Of a DNA stretch of 64,000 bases, positions 42,483 to 51,475 are shown in pieces. The stretch comes from Streptomyces sp. NBC_00513. Its GTDB lineage: Bacteria; Actinomycetota; Actinomycetes; Streptomycetales; Streptomycetaceae. The position numbers and the translations under genes were made by a program. The stretch is from contig NZ_CP107845.1 of the NCBI RefSeq assembly GCF_041431415.1, positions 310,001-374,000 of the forward strand. Direction: 5' to 3'. The notes beneath the pieces are model-generated. The model made no database searches. It was given only the letters and a program-made list of their open reading frames with translations, and was not told where the DNA came from. Every line of letters starts with the position of its first letter. The stretch's first letter is position 1.

Positions 42483-43076
42483 ACTGACCGGAAGCCGATT
42501 CCACTCCACCTGAGCCAGACGCATCGGCCCGGACGGATCGGGTTGCCCCCGAGCCTGTCGTGCTCGGCGCGTACCTCTGCACGCAGTCACCACGCTCCCC
42601 CGTTGACGTGGGGTCGACCGTGCCCGGCACCACGACACGCGTGTACTGGCCGCCGCACGAACCGCCGGCAGCCAGGGAGAGGGACAGGTCAACACCGGCA
42701 GGAGGCGATCTCGCCAAAAGACGACGCTGGTCGGGGAGTGCCGGAACGTGCGTGCAGGTCGGTCAGACCTCGTCGCCCTCGCGGGCCGGGTCGGTGGCGG
42801 GCGGGGTGGCCGGCAGTCGTCCACACTGACGGCGATGATCTCGGCAAGGTCACCCGCCCCCGGTTCCTCGGCGCACAGGTCGGCACCCGCGAGGTGATCC
42901 ACGATCACGGCCTCAATGACGGTGCGCAGGGCTTCGGGGTCGACGGCGGCCGGGACGGCGGGAGCCTGGTCATCGGTCACGGGCTGCTCCTCGTGGTGGG
43001 CGGTCGGGTCGGGCCGGCGGACGCGTTGTCCTCCGACCCCTCCTCTACCCGCATGTAGCCGAGCCATCGAGCGAGC

Positions 43077-43460
43077 TCAAGTGGCGGCGGGGAATGAGAT
43101 GAACGCCGTGATCGTCTTGCAGGCGCCGTGGGATCGGATCTCCGTGCGGTCGGCGATTCGGGTGATCAACAGCCAGCCCAACCCTCCCGGTACCTCGACC
43201 GCGTACCCGGCATGCGTGGGGACCGTGAGGATGCGTCCGACACCTCGACCTCCACCCAGTTCCGGAGAGGTCGGACGTGGAAGTCGGTCACGCCGCCGGC
43301 GTGGCGACGGCGTTTGGAGGCCAGCTCCGACACGACCAGCAGCACATCGTCCACCAGACGCTCCCCCACGCCGGCCGCCGCCAGGACCTCGTGGGCGATC
43401 GCCCGAGCGTCCTCGCATCTCAGACCGACCGTGCGATTCGGCCTTCTGACGCTGATAGCG
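43077..43460 (-). pseudogene. RsbW-like HATPase anti-sigma regulator, frameshifted
   Basis: From about 43460 the frame reads RTVGLRCEDARAIAHEVLAA AGVGERLVDDVLLVVSELAS KRRRHAGGVTDFHVRPLRNW VEVEVSDASS, the fold of anti-sigma serine kinases. The N-box Asn is replaced (SELASKRRRHA instead of SEL-x-x-NA-x-xHA). After SDASS a one-base slip moves the rest (PTHAGYAVEVPGGLGWLLIT) to the next frame. The lost Mg-binding residue and slip both point to a dead copy. Confidence 0.65.
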
Positions 43461-43559
43461 CTCTGCGAGGATCCGGCGCTTCAGACAACAGGGCACGCAG
43501 GTCGCCATCGTCAGTTTCTTCGCGTTCTCCTCCGGGCAGGGAAACAACGACTACATCGG

Positions 43560-44240
43560 CTATTCGCAGCTTCCGTGATGCTCGGCGCACTGTGTGGCCT
43601 CGCGGCCCACCTCGTACTCGCGCCTGCCCGCCACATTCACCACCGGCAGCAATCCGTCTCAGACCTCTACACCACCATGAGCCGGCGCCTCGACGGCCTG
43701 GCTGAAGTCTTCGACGGCGAGGACTCCGACGTTGAGCGTGTTCGGCAATGGCGCCGTGACCGGCGCCGCCTGTCCGCAGACTGTGAACGCATCCGGCACA
43801 GCATCGAAACCGAGATCGAGAACAGTCATCTCCACCCCCGGCGCGGCCTGGGCAACGCCGACGCAGCCCTGCCCCGCGCCCGCGACGCCGTCACCGTCGC
43901 GGAACGGGCCATGGACCATCTTCGTTCCATCACGCGCGCCCTCCACTACGCACTGGACAGCGGGGAGACCACCGACATGTCCGCTTCCTTCAGGACGGGC
44001 TTCAGGTCCCTGCTCCGTAAGGGGGCCGCCGCGACGCAAGAGATCGGCAAGACACCCCCCCCCACCGATTCGAGCCGGCTCGCCGCCCTGCTCGACGATA
44101 CGGAAACCGAACTGGGCCGAGTACAGCAGCAGGGATGGGCGCCGGCCGAAGCCCCGCCGGAAGTCCACACCCTGCGGGGCACACTCCTCACCGACGCCGG
44201 CCGCCTCCTGGCCGAGCTAGTAGGTGCGGAGCCAGGCGGC
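43560..44240 (+). pseudogene. FUSC-type exporter C-terminal part, copy 2
   Basis: A truncated FUSC/aromatic-acid-exporter-like protein: a last membrane stretch (SVMLGALCGLAAHLVLAPAR H) followed by a long helical cytoplasmic part (SVSDLYTTMSRRLDGLAEVF, VRQWRRDRRRLSADCERI, then SASFRTGFRSLLRKGAA and VHTLRGTLLTDAGRLLAELV). The N-terminal membrane domain is absent. It has no own start that would make a useful protein. Confidence 0.55.
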
Positions 44241-44251
44241 AGCGGCCGCCT

Positions 44252-45487
44252 TCACCTACGGCGCCCGCCACCTCGCGGGCCGCCGGCCGTAGAGCCGATG
44301 GCTGCGGCGCCGAGTGTGGTGTCGGTGGCCAGGATCCACCGGACGGTCTTCATGGCCAGGGTGAGGACTTCGCTGCCGCGCCGGCGCATGCCGGCCTCGA
44401 AATGGTCCACGGCGTCGGTAAGGGTGGCGGTGCCGTCGGCGACGGCGCTGACGTGTGTGAGCAGGCTGGCGGCGTCGCGGATGGCCGCGCCCGCTCCCAT
44501 TCCGGCGGTGGGCGGTGTGGCGTGGACAGCATCGCCCAGAGCGGTGATACGACCCGCAGGCCAGGGCGCGAGGTCCTCCGCGCGGGTGGAAGCGGCGTTG
44601 AAGCGGAATCCGGCCACGCTGTGCGGGTCGGCTCGGGCGATGACCTCGAGTGTGTGCTCGGCCCAGCCCCGCTCGCGGAATTGGCCGAGCAGCGCGGCCT
44701 GCAGTTCGCCGCCACGCAGGTCGCGCAGGGAATCGGTGCTGGTGGATTCGGGGAACATGGCGCCCCAGATGTAGGTGGGTCCGGTGGTGACCGACATCCG
44801 CAACTCGGGAGCGTCGAGCGCGGTGTTGCCGACCGGGTCAAGGAAGCCGACGTACAGGGCTCCTCCGCGCGGGCCGATCGCCAGCCCCGATCGTGGCCCA
44901 AGTCGCTGATGCTCGCCGGGGCTGAGGTCTCGCCGGAGGGTGCGGCCGGAGAACCCGATGATGCCCGCCGGGCTGTTGGTCGGGCCTCCCGCCAGGTGGC
45001 GGGCGACTACCGAATGGGTGCCGTCCGCGCCCACCACCAGATCCGCCGAGACCGGCGCCCCGTCGGTAAACAGCACTCGGGGCGCGCCATGGTCATTGTG
45101 GTCGACGCCGGACACGTTGCGTCCCAAGTGCAGGCCATCTCCTACGGCTTCGGCCAGCAGCATCCGCAGGGTGATCCGATCGACGTCGATACTTTCACTG
45201 TCCCTGAGGTCCGGCCCGTGGCCCAGCAGCCGGCCGCGGCGATCCCAGAACGCGTCGCGCTCGCGCAGTCGCAGCGCCGACCCCGATGCCAACAGCCGCT
45301 GCATGATCTTCGGTTCCACCAGATCTTTTAGCGCCGACTGTGCCCGGTCATCCAGGGTGATGTGGTAGCCGCCCGTGGCCGCCACATCGGCGTCTCGGTC
45401 GAATACCGCCACTTCAAACCCCCGGCGACGTAGCCCAGCCCCCAATGCAAGCCCGCCGATCCCGCCACCAACGACGACTACCCGCAT
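44252..45487 (-). CDS. FAD-dependent monooxygenase
   Basis: A 411-aa flavoprotein of the PHBH (group A) type. FAD-binding GxGxxG: MRVVVVGGGIGGLALGAGLR at the start; the DG motif ADLVVGADGTHSVVARHL in the middle; and the GD motif PAGRITALGDAVHATPPTAG MGAGAA near 330. It probably hydroxylates an aromatic or similar small molecule. ATG 45487 gives the dinucleotide-binding start. It is divergent from the WYL regulator at 45603, which is likely to control it through the palindrome at 45558-45590. Confidence 0.9.
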   Translation of the reverse strand: MRVVVVGGGIGGLALGAGLRRRGFEVAVFDRDADVAATGGYHITLDDRAQSALKDLVEPKIMQRLLASGSALRLRERDAFWDRRGRLLGHGPDLRDSESIDVDRITLRMLLAEAVGDGLHLGRNVSGVDHNDHGAPRVLFTDGAPVSADLVVGADGTHSVVARHLAGGPTNSPAGIIGFSGRTLRRDLSPGEHQRLGPRSGLAIGPRGGALYVGFLDPVGNTALDAPELRMSVTTGPTYIWGAMFPESTSTDSLRDLRGGELQAALLGQFRERGWAEHTLEVIARADPHSVAGFRFNAASTRAEDLAPWPAGRITALGDAVHATPPTAGMGAGAAIRDAASLLTHVSAVADGTATLTDAVDHFEAGMRRRGSEVLTLAMKTVRWILATDTTLGAAAIGSTAGGPRGGGRRR

Positions 45488-45503
45488 ACCCGACACCGTT
45501 CCC

Positions 45504-45534
<31 letters not shown>

Positions 45535-45557
45535 CACTGAACAGACCCCACCCTGAC

Positions 45558-45590
45558 ACCGGTAGTGGACACCGAGTGGCCACTACCGGT
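45558..45590. promoter_or_regulatory. Perfect inverted repeat between divergent genes, likely operator
   Basis: ACCGGTAGTGG (45558-45568) is the exact complement-inverted form of CCACTACCGGT (45580-45590), with an 11-base spacer. It lies 13 bases before the WYL regulator start and about 70 bases before the monooxygenase start. The size and position fit the binding site of a dimeric regulator, most simply the WYL protein itself. Confidence 0.75.
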
Positions 45591-45602
45591 CATGATGGGA
45601 CG

Positions 45603-46619
45603 ATGGCGAACACCTCACACCGGGCATTGCGGCTGTTGTCTCTGCTCGGATCAGGACGGCAGTGGTCGCTGCGCGAGCTCGCCACCCGGCTCGGGGCCAG
45701 CGAACGCACTGTCCGCCGCGACATCGAAACTTTGCGCGCACTCGACTACCCGATCGCTACCATCCATGGCCCCGATGGCGGCTACCGACTCGGAGCCGGG
45801 CGAACCCTGCCGCCGTTGCTGTTCGACCACGATCAGGCCCTCGCGGTCGCGGTGGCCCTGCAGACCGCGCCAAGCACGATGTTCGGCCTAACGGACGACG
45901 CGGCGCGGGCACTGGCGGCTCTGCACCAGATCATGCCCCCCGCGCTGCGGGCATCCATGGAATCCCTGCGCCTGACTCGGCTGCAGAACTATTGGGAGTT
46001 CCCCGCGCCCCCCATCGACCCGGTCGCCCTCACCGCCGTCGGAACCGCGGTACGCCACCGCCACCTACTCGTCACCGAGACACTGCGTCCCGACGGCACA
46101 CGCCCCCAACCCAGTGACCCCGACTACCTGCCCGCCCACCGCATTGAGCCACACCACCTGATCCTCTGGGCCGCCCGGTGGTATCTGGTCGCCTACGACC
46201 TCACCGACAATGAATGGCGAGTGCGCCGCGTCGATCGGCTGCACCCACGCCCCACCACACAGTGCTTCGCCGCCCGCGCGCTTCCCCACCCCGACCTCGC
46301 CCACTTCGTGATGAGCACCCACGACCGCGGCGACACTCCCGCCGTCTGGCAATGCACTGGCACCGCACGACTCAACCTGCCCGCTCACATCGTGGCCCGC
46401 TGGGCACCAGGCGGCTCCGTCGTGGAACACATCGACACCGACTACTGCCGGCTCACTCTCGGCGCCTGGTCCTGGGCCGGCATCGCCGGCATTCTCGCCA
46501 CCTTCGACACCGAACTCACCGAACTCCACCCACCCGAACTCGTCCACGCATGCCGCCGTCTCACACGCCGATGGGCCTCTATCGCCGACACCGAGAACCT
46601 CGGTCCTTCTCATGAATGA
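45603..46619 (+). CDS. YafY-type HTH/WYL-domain transcriptional regulator
   Basis: A 338-aa regulator. HTH at 10-60: LRLLSLLGSGRQWSLRELAT, RLGASERTVRRDIETLRALD and YPIATIHGPDGGYRLGAG. The WYL domain begins about residue 140 with the strand HRIEPHHLILWAARWYLVAY DLTDNEWRVRRVDRL, where the motif is W-Y-L. WYL domains often sense nucleic acid or small ligands. ATG 45603 follows GATGGGACG. It is divergent from the monooxygenase. Confidence 0.9.
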   Translation: MANTSHRALRLLSLLGSGRQWSLRELATRLGASERTVRRDIETLRALDYPIATIHGPDGGYRLGAGRTLPPLLFDHDQALAVAVALQTAPSTMFGLTDDAARALAALHQIMPPALRASMESLRLTRLQNYWEFPAPPIDPVALTAVGTAVRHRHLLVTETLRPDGTRPQPSDPDYLPAHRIEPHHLILWAARWYLVAYDLTDNEWRVRRVDRLHPRPTTQCFAARALPHPDLAHFVMSTHDRGDTPAVWQCTGTARLNLPAHIVARWAPGGSVVEHIDTDYCRLTLGAWSWAGIAGILATFDTELTELHPPELVHACRRLTRRWASIADTENLGPSHE

Positions 46620-46735
46620 GTAGTTCTGCGAGATCACGCCCCTCCGCGAACCATGTCCGAGTTGCCGAGGGCCTTCGTTCTCACGACGTCCCGCAAACGC
46701 GGTTCGTATAAAGCCCCTCACGATAGTTCTGCGAC

Positions 46736-46960
46736 TTGCCAGAGCCCGCCGAACCGGCCGCCATCATCGAACAGTTCGACTGCCCCACCTGTGAAGTGCC
46801 CGCCGAAAGACCTGCTGCAACAGCGACGGCAAGGTCGCCCCCGGAATACCACGCCCCGCTTCATGCTCGCCTCCAGCTGCGCGCCGAGCCGGAGGTGAAC
46901 CCCCCGCCGACCGCGGCCCCGGCCACGCACCGGATCCGCGTACCCGCCGCGGGCAGGAGG
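46736..46960 (+). pseudogene. Zinc-ribbon protein remnant with several frameshifts
   Basis: The start PEPAEPAAIIEQFDCPTCEV PA resembles small Streptomyces Zn-ribbon proteins that have CPTC followed by YHTPRF. The following pieces (EYHA, TPRFMLAS, PADRGPGHAP) appear in three different frames, as expected if the gene has suffered several indels. The remaining bases from 46620 to 47078 hold nothing else recognised. Confidence 0.3.
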
Positions 46961-47078
46961 CCTGATACAGCGTCACCCAGGGGTTGCAGGCACGGGTGCC
47001 GGCTCGGCACGGCGCCCGGGGGGAGTCTGAGTATCCGTACTCAAGACCTGAGCCTCGCAGACTGCGAGCCTCAGCCGC

Positions 47079-47555
47079 ATGAACAAGATCTACGGGGTCA
47101 TGGCGGGTAGCGCGGTCGCCGGTGCGCTCACGGGCTGGATGGCGAGGGTGCTGTGGCTGTGGGCCATCGGGGAGGACGAGCGTAGTTGCGCGGGCAGTGT
47201 CACGATCTGCTTCACTCTCTACCCGCTCGCCGGGATCGCGCTGTGGATACTGCTGGGCGTGGCGGTACTCCTGCCGGCCTTTTGGATGCTGGGCGTAAGG
47301 CCGTTGAAGGCGATGGTCGCGGCGGCGTTCGTCCTCCAGTGGTTCATCGTCGTCGTTCTCGCCGGATCCTCTCGTGACGATCTCCCCCAGTCCTGGGCCT
47401 TGACCGTCGGGGTCATGGCGGTGGGTCCGATGCTGATCGCACTCTGCGCAGACCCCGCACGACGCTGGACGGGACGCATCGCCACAGGTGCACTGGTGGC
47501 GATGGGGCTCTCCCTCGACTGGCTCTCAACCCACACAACCGGATACATCCTCTAG
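47079..47555 (+). CDS. Four-span membrane protein of unknown function
   Basis: A 158-aa protein with four hydrophobic spans: about 8-30, 45-72, 80-97 and 106-123, plus a weak fifth at the end (IATGALVAMGLSLDWLSTH). A short outer loop holds two Cys (DERSCAGSVTICF) that could pair. No family recognised. Start ATG 47079; ribosome site is weak. A single gene. Confidence 0.55.
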   Translation: MNKIYGVMAGSAVAGALTGWMARVLWLWAIGEDERSCAGSVTICFTLYPLAGIALWILLGVAVLLPAFWMLGVRPLKAMVAAAFVLQWFIVVVLAGSSRDDLPQSWALTVGVMAVGPMLIALCADPARRWTGRIATGALVAMGLSLDWLSTHTTGYIL

Positions 47556-47900
47556 CGCAATCTCCCGTCCTCACGTCAGTACGTGACACGTCGGCCAGCA
47601 GCCGGCCACTCAACGCCGGGACTGGGACGGCTGGGCATCGAGCAGCGCGAGCCTGGCCGACCTCGGCATCGACTGGGCACATGACGTCTGGCCGGCGAGA
47701 TCCGGATGCGCACCTGCCGCATCCTGAAATGTTGACGATGGGTCTACGTCGATAGATGGCAGCATTTTCGGGAAGGATGGCAGATTTCGATGGGAACCAA
47801 TTCCAGCAAATGTGAAATGTTGGCGGGTGTCGATGTACGCCAGCCGTCTCGGCCCAGACCGGGGCACTGGCAAAATCTCAAGCCCAAAAGGAGAATTGAA

Positions 47901-48320
47901 ATGGCTGGAAAGTTCGGTACGTTAGCAACTGTCGTTGCGGCGGCAACGGCGGCCGTGGCTTTCGCGGGTGGCCCGGCGAGCGCGGCGGACACCGCGTACA
48001 ACACGCGCAGCGTGTACTTGAACGGTGTCCCGCAATGGAGTGACTCCGACGCGTGTGTCACCAAGAACATATCCCTGGCATCGGGGACGTACACCTGGAC
48101 GCAGATCTTCGGGTCCTCGCGTACACCGACCCGCGAGATCTACTTGGCGTCGGGCTCGTATTCCTGGACGGACTGCATCCGGGCCTATGACGGCCATTAC
48201 AAGCAGAACTCGACACTCAGTAAGTCCGGTTCGACGCCCGCTGTCCTGAACGACGACACCCAGTACCACTGGGCCGCTGGTACGTACACCTTCGGTTCGC
48301 TGCTCGACCCGCACTTCTGA
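47901..48320 (+). CDS. Small secreted protein with internal repeats
   Basis: A 139-aa secreted protein. The signal peptide MAGKFGTLATVVAAATAAVA FAGGPASA ends at A-D-T; the start follows AAAAGGAGAATT. The mature chain repeats a short pattern three times: ISLASGTYTWTQIF, IYLASGSYSWTDCI and HWAAGTYTFGSLL. Two Cys are present (DACVTK, TDCIRA). The Gly-x-Tyr-x-Trp repeats suggest a small beta-sheet or propeller-like fold. No family named. A 10-base direct repeat (TGAAATGTTG at 47725-47734 and 47813-47822) lies upstream. Confidence 0.72.
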   Translation: MAGKFGTLATVVAAATAAVAFAGGPASAADTAYNTRSVYLNGVPQWSDSDACVTKNISLASGTYTWTQIFGSSRTPTREIYLASGSYSWTDCIRAYDGHYKQNSTLSKSGSTPAVLNDDTQYHWAAGTYTFGSLLDPHF

Positions 48321-48499
48321 TCGACGGCGAGGTCACCCTGATAGGGAAAGTTGCCATTCCCTGAGCACCGGGGCGGGAGCCCGTATCGGTCCCTCGCCCC
48401 GGCCGCTTGGCGGCAGGTGTCCCCGGATTGAGCGGCTCCACGAGTGGCAGGAAACCTTCGAGCGCAGCATGCGCAGCCTGGGACAGGTGGGCCCCAGCC

Positions 48500-48845
48500 A
48501 ACCTCGGCCGGGGCCTTTCGGCGTCCCGATCCGCCATCGAAGTCCATGGCCATTGACCGTCGGGGCATCTCGCCCACTGGCCTGACGGAGCCGGCGCAGC
48601 TCCGCCCCCAGACGCCGTCCCCCGACGATGGGATTGCTGATCGCCGGCATGAGCGGGCTGCCTCCGGCCTCACAGCGACACGGCCGGTGCCGTCGTCGAG
48701 GAGTCGACCGAGGGCGGCGGCGAGGGTGCAGCGTTCGCAGAGGCGCCCGCCGAGCAAGGACCCTTCGAAGCCGCAGCGGTCGCAGAAGAAGTCGCGGGTG
48801 ATGCCCGCGCAGTCGCGGCAGACCGGTGCACCGGCATCCCTTCGG
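48500..48845 (-). pseudogene. Recombinase-associated zinc-binding protein remnant
   Basis: The minus strand reads CRDCAGITRDFFCDRCGFEG SLLGGRLCERCTLAAALGRL LDDGTGRV, a Cys-pair region found in Streptomyces site-specific recombinase-type proteins. Downstream the frame changes (PAISNPIVGGRRLGAELRRL is in another frame) and coding then fades. Only the middle of the original protein survives. The rest of 48321-49134 holds nothing else recognised. Confidence 0.45.
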
Positions 48846-49134
48846 CCCGGCAACAGATCTCCTGGCCGGACAGACCGAAACGTCGACGAACATCGCATGG
48901 CGCTTCGAGCCCGTAACCGCCGCCCCCGAGGAGCCCGCCGAGGAGTAGGCCGGGCCCTCGGTGGAGGCCATCGAGGGCTTCACCAGCCTGCTGGTCCCGG
49001 GCGACCCCCGACGCCGACCGGCCGCCTGTTGCCAGTGCCGCATCAGGCAACGTTCGCCCCTTCGTGACGGTCCCTGGATCTTCGGCGTGGGTGATCATGT
49101 GGGCGGCGGGCTCCGTCTGCCGGGCCGGAACGCC

Positions 49135-49650
49135 TCAGTTCGCCCCACCCTCCCCGCCTGAACGGCGCCGATACTCCTGGTATATACGCCGATTCGCCTC
49201 CAGCGTGGCGTCGACAGCCCTCTTCAACGGGCTGCCTCCGCTGGCCCGCTCCTCGCGGAGAGCTTCCGAGATCTCCGCCTCGCGGCGCCCCTGCGCCGGC
49301 CTCGGCTTCACGTCGGCGTCCAGGAGCCGCGCAGCTGCCGCCTGGCGCTCCTCGTCCCTTTGCCGCGCCCTGGCCCCTGACCACCACCGTGGGCCGAACT
49401 GCGGAAGATCGAGAGCACCGGGGGCGAAGCGCCGGACCATTCCCTCACTCTCCATCTGCTCCAGCATCGCCCGAAGGGCAGCCTCCGAGGTCCGCGGTGC
49501 ATCTCCCCGCAACGCGCACCGGTTCGCGTCAATCGCCAGCACGATCCGGTCCTCCCCCGCCGGGTCCGGCAGCAGATCCATCACCTCCAGGATCTCTTCC
49601 GCGCTCGGCTGATGGGCGTCCTCGCGGCCCCGCCTCCGCCGTCTCACCAT
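49135..49650 (-). CDS. Hypothetical helical protein
   Basis: A 171-aa charged protein. The front half (SAEEILEVMDLLPDPAGEDR IVLAIDANRCALRGDAPRTS EAALRAMLEQMESEGMVRRF APGA) suggests a small winged helix; the rest is a long charged helix (RARQRDEERQAAAARLLDAD, IYQEYRRRSGG). It could be a regulator or a plasmid-type accessory protein. It has no close functional neighbour. Confidence 0.5.
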   Translation of the reverse strand: MVRRRRRGREDAHQPSAEEILEVMDLLPDPAGEDRIVLAIDANRCALRGDAPRTSEAALRAMLEQMESEGMVRRFAPGALDLPQFGPRWWSGARARQRDEERQAAAARLLDADVKPRPAQGRREAEISEALREERASGGSPLKRAVDATLEANRRIYQEYRRRSGGEGGAN

Positions 49651-49787
49651 CGCCGCCCCTCATTCCTGCCCGGTAGCCGCGACACCGCCCCCGAGCCTCG
49701 CGGACATCTCCCATGATGGTGCTGACCGCCGTACGGCACCAGGCCCGTGCGCTCGTTGGCGTTCAGGGGGTGCCCCTACGAGTTCGG

Positions 49788-49895
49788 TCAAGCTGATGGG
49801 GCGGGTTGGGGTTCGTAGAAGGTGCCGTCCCGGAGCATGGCGAAGACAGCGTCGGCTCGTCGTCTTGCGAGGCAGAGGAGGGCTTGGGCGTGGTT
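49788..49895 (-). pseudogene. IS110-type transposase C-terminal remnant
   Basis: The minus strand ends NHAQALLCLARRRADAVFAM LRDGTFYEPQPAPSA, stop. This is the usual ending of IS110-family transposases from Streptomyces (ARRR-x-x-x-x-x-AMLRDGTFYE). Nothing of the catalytic domain is nearby. A plus-strand frame starting ATCAAGATCCTG near 49935 (IKILTREQRDFEETFGEFLE RLE) reads like a separate short coding piece of unknown kind. Confidence 0.55.
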
Positions 49896-50039
49896 TGCCC
49901 TGGTTGATCCTTTTGTCGCATTAGGTGGAACGTCGTGATCAAGATCCTGACGCGCGAGCAGCGTGACTTCGAGGAGACGTTCGGCGAGTTCCTCGAACGG
50001 CTGGAAGCAGCGTTCGACTTCACCGCAATGCCTGACTGC

Positions 50040-50135
50040 GGTCCGTGCCTGCCAGGCACGGACCGTACGGTCACCTTCCGCAGCGGCCTCCCGCAGGCTT
50101 GCCTGGGCGGTGCGGTGCCGGTGCACCGCCCAGGC
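50040..50135. repeat. Two adjacent strong inverted repeats
   Basis: GGTCCGTGCCTG (50040-50051) pairs with CAGGCACGGACC just after it, almost without loop. GCCTGGGCGGTGC (50101-50113) pairs with GCACCGCCCAGGC (50123-50135) over a 9-base loop. Two 12-13-base stems 50 bases apart are unusual. They lie between the IS110-type scrap and the GH26-like gene end (50214), so one may act as a terminator. Confidence 0.6.
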
Positions 50136-50213
50136 ACGGTGGCGAGCCGTGGCAAGCCGATGTCCTCGTCGGCTGCTCGAATGGGGACGGCGAGCGGCGC
50201 GGCAGGGAAGCCG

Positions 50214-51218
50214 TCACCGGCCCTGGCGGGCCGACAGGAACGTGCGGAACACCTGTGCGGAGCGCGGGTTCTGGTCGCACTGCCATACGCCGTGGGGGCA
50301 GTAGTCCGTGATGCTGTGGTAGAGCGGTTTGTGCTCGGCGATCCATCTCAGCATGCGCCGCATGTACTCGGGGTTGTCGCCGTTGCGGAACAGCCCCCAT
50401 TCGGGATACGAGATCTGCTTCCCGTGCGCCCGCGCGAAGTCGACCTGCTGTCGGAGCCCGTACGGCTGGGTGACCTGCTCGTCGAAGGTGTGGCCGGGTG
50501 GCTGGTCGTAGCTGTCCATGCCCAGTACGTCGACCACGTCGTCACCGGGATAGCACGCGGTCCAGGCGATGGCGTCGCTGCCGCGGTTCGGGGCGAAGTC
50601 GAACCGCAACCGCTGTCCCTCGACCGAGCGCATGGCGGCCACGATGCGCCGCCAGTACCTTTTCCAGTTCTCGGGGTCGGGACGACACCGGTGGGTGTAG
50701 TTGAAGCCGTTCATCTCCCAGCCGAGCACGATCACCGTGTCCGGCACGCCGAGGGTGACCAGACGCTTGGCCAGCCTCCGGAAGTGGCGATCGTGCTCGC
50801 CCCGTGCGCCGGCGCGGATCAGCTCGGCCACCTGCTCGTCGGAGACGTCGGCCTCGTTGCGTTCCTGCATGGGCACGTTCAGAACGAAGAGCCGATCGGC
50901 TCTCGCCCTGCGCCACCGGGCCCAGCTGCGCAAGGAATCGGGGGCTCCCTCGATGTTCGACCAGGTGTCTCCGGGCAGGTAGGTGTGCCCGGCGCGCAGC
51001 TCGGTGCCCCCGAGCCAGTGCGAGAGGCCCCGCATCCTCTCCACACCGGGCGAGCCGTAGTGGAGGTAGGCGCCCACCGCGACCTCGGTCCCGGCGTTGC
51101 TGCCGGGCCCCCCGAGGCCCTCACCTGTGGGCGAGGCGAGGGCGCACCCGGTGACAAGCATGCCGACCAGGACCGTACGGGTGCAGGCGCTCGCCAACCG
51201 ACGGCCCCGAGGGAACAT
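50214..51218 (-). CDS. GH26-like glycoside hydrolase lipoprotein
   Basis: A 334-aa lipoprotein (lipobox LVTGC, Cys25). The mature chain is a TIM-barrel like GH26 beta-mannanases: AVGAYLHYGSPGVERMRGLS at the front, VIVLGWEMNGFNYTHR with Glu168 as probable acid/base, LRFDFAPNRGSDAIAWTACY PGDDVVDVLGMDSYD, and QISYPEWGLF with Glu273 as probable nucleophile. Classic GH26 has HE before the first Glu; here it is GWE, so activity may differ. Beta-mannan or related glycan hydrolysis at the cell surface is likely. Confidence 0.8.
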   Translation of the reverse strand: MFPRGRRLASACTRTVLVGMLVTGCALASPTGEGLGGPGSNAGTEVAVGAYLHYGSPGVERMRGLSHWLGGTELRAGHTYLPGDTWSNIEGAPDSLRSWARWRRARADRLFVLNVPMQERNEADVSDEQVAELIRAGARGEHDRHFRRLAKRLVTLGVPDTVIVLGWEMNGFNYTHRCRPDPENWKRYWRRIVAAMRSVEGQRLRFDFAPNRGSDAIAWTACYPGDDVVDVLGMDSYDQPPGHTFDEQVTQPYGLRQQVDFARAHGKQISYPEWGLFRNGDNPEYMRRMLRWIAEHKPLYHSITDYCPHGVWQCDQNPRSAQVFRTFLSARQGR

Positions 51219-51475
51219 GACGCCTCCATGGAAATCTCGAACGGTGTGCGTGGTCGCTGGGTGCGCTTTGCACCGATGCTAGGCATCTCGCCCGTTTCCG
51301 GCCTGTTCGGTGCCCCGATGCTCGGCTGAACGAACGACGCGGCCGTCGAGGGCTCGACCGGTTGGCCGCCTGTTACGAATGCGCCTCGAACTCGACGAGG
51401 AGACGCGTGGGGAGGTGCGGTAAGGCAGCGTGGTCGGGGCCCAGTTGAAGGCCCACCCGTCGCCCAGGGGGACAC

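Noticed and set aside
49935..50200. Plus-strand frame starting IKILTREQRDFEETF as a full gene
   Set aside because: The first 30 residues look protein-like, but the frame then passes through the two hairpins and becomes antisense to the GH26-like gene.
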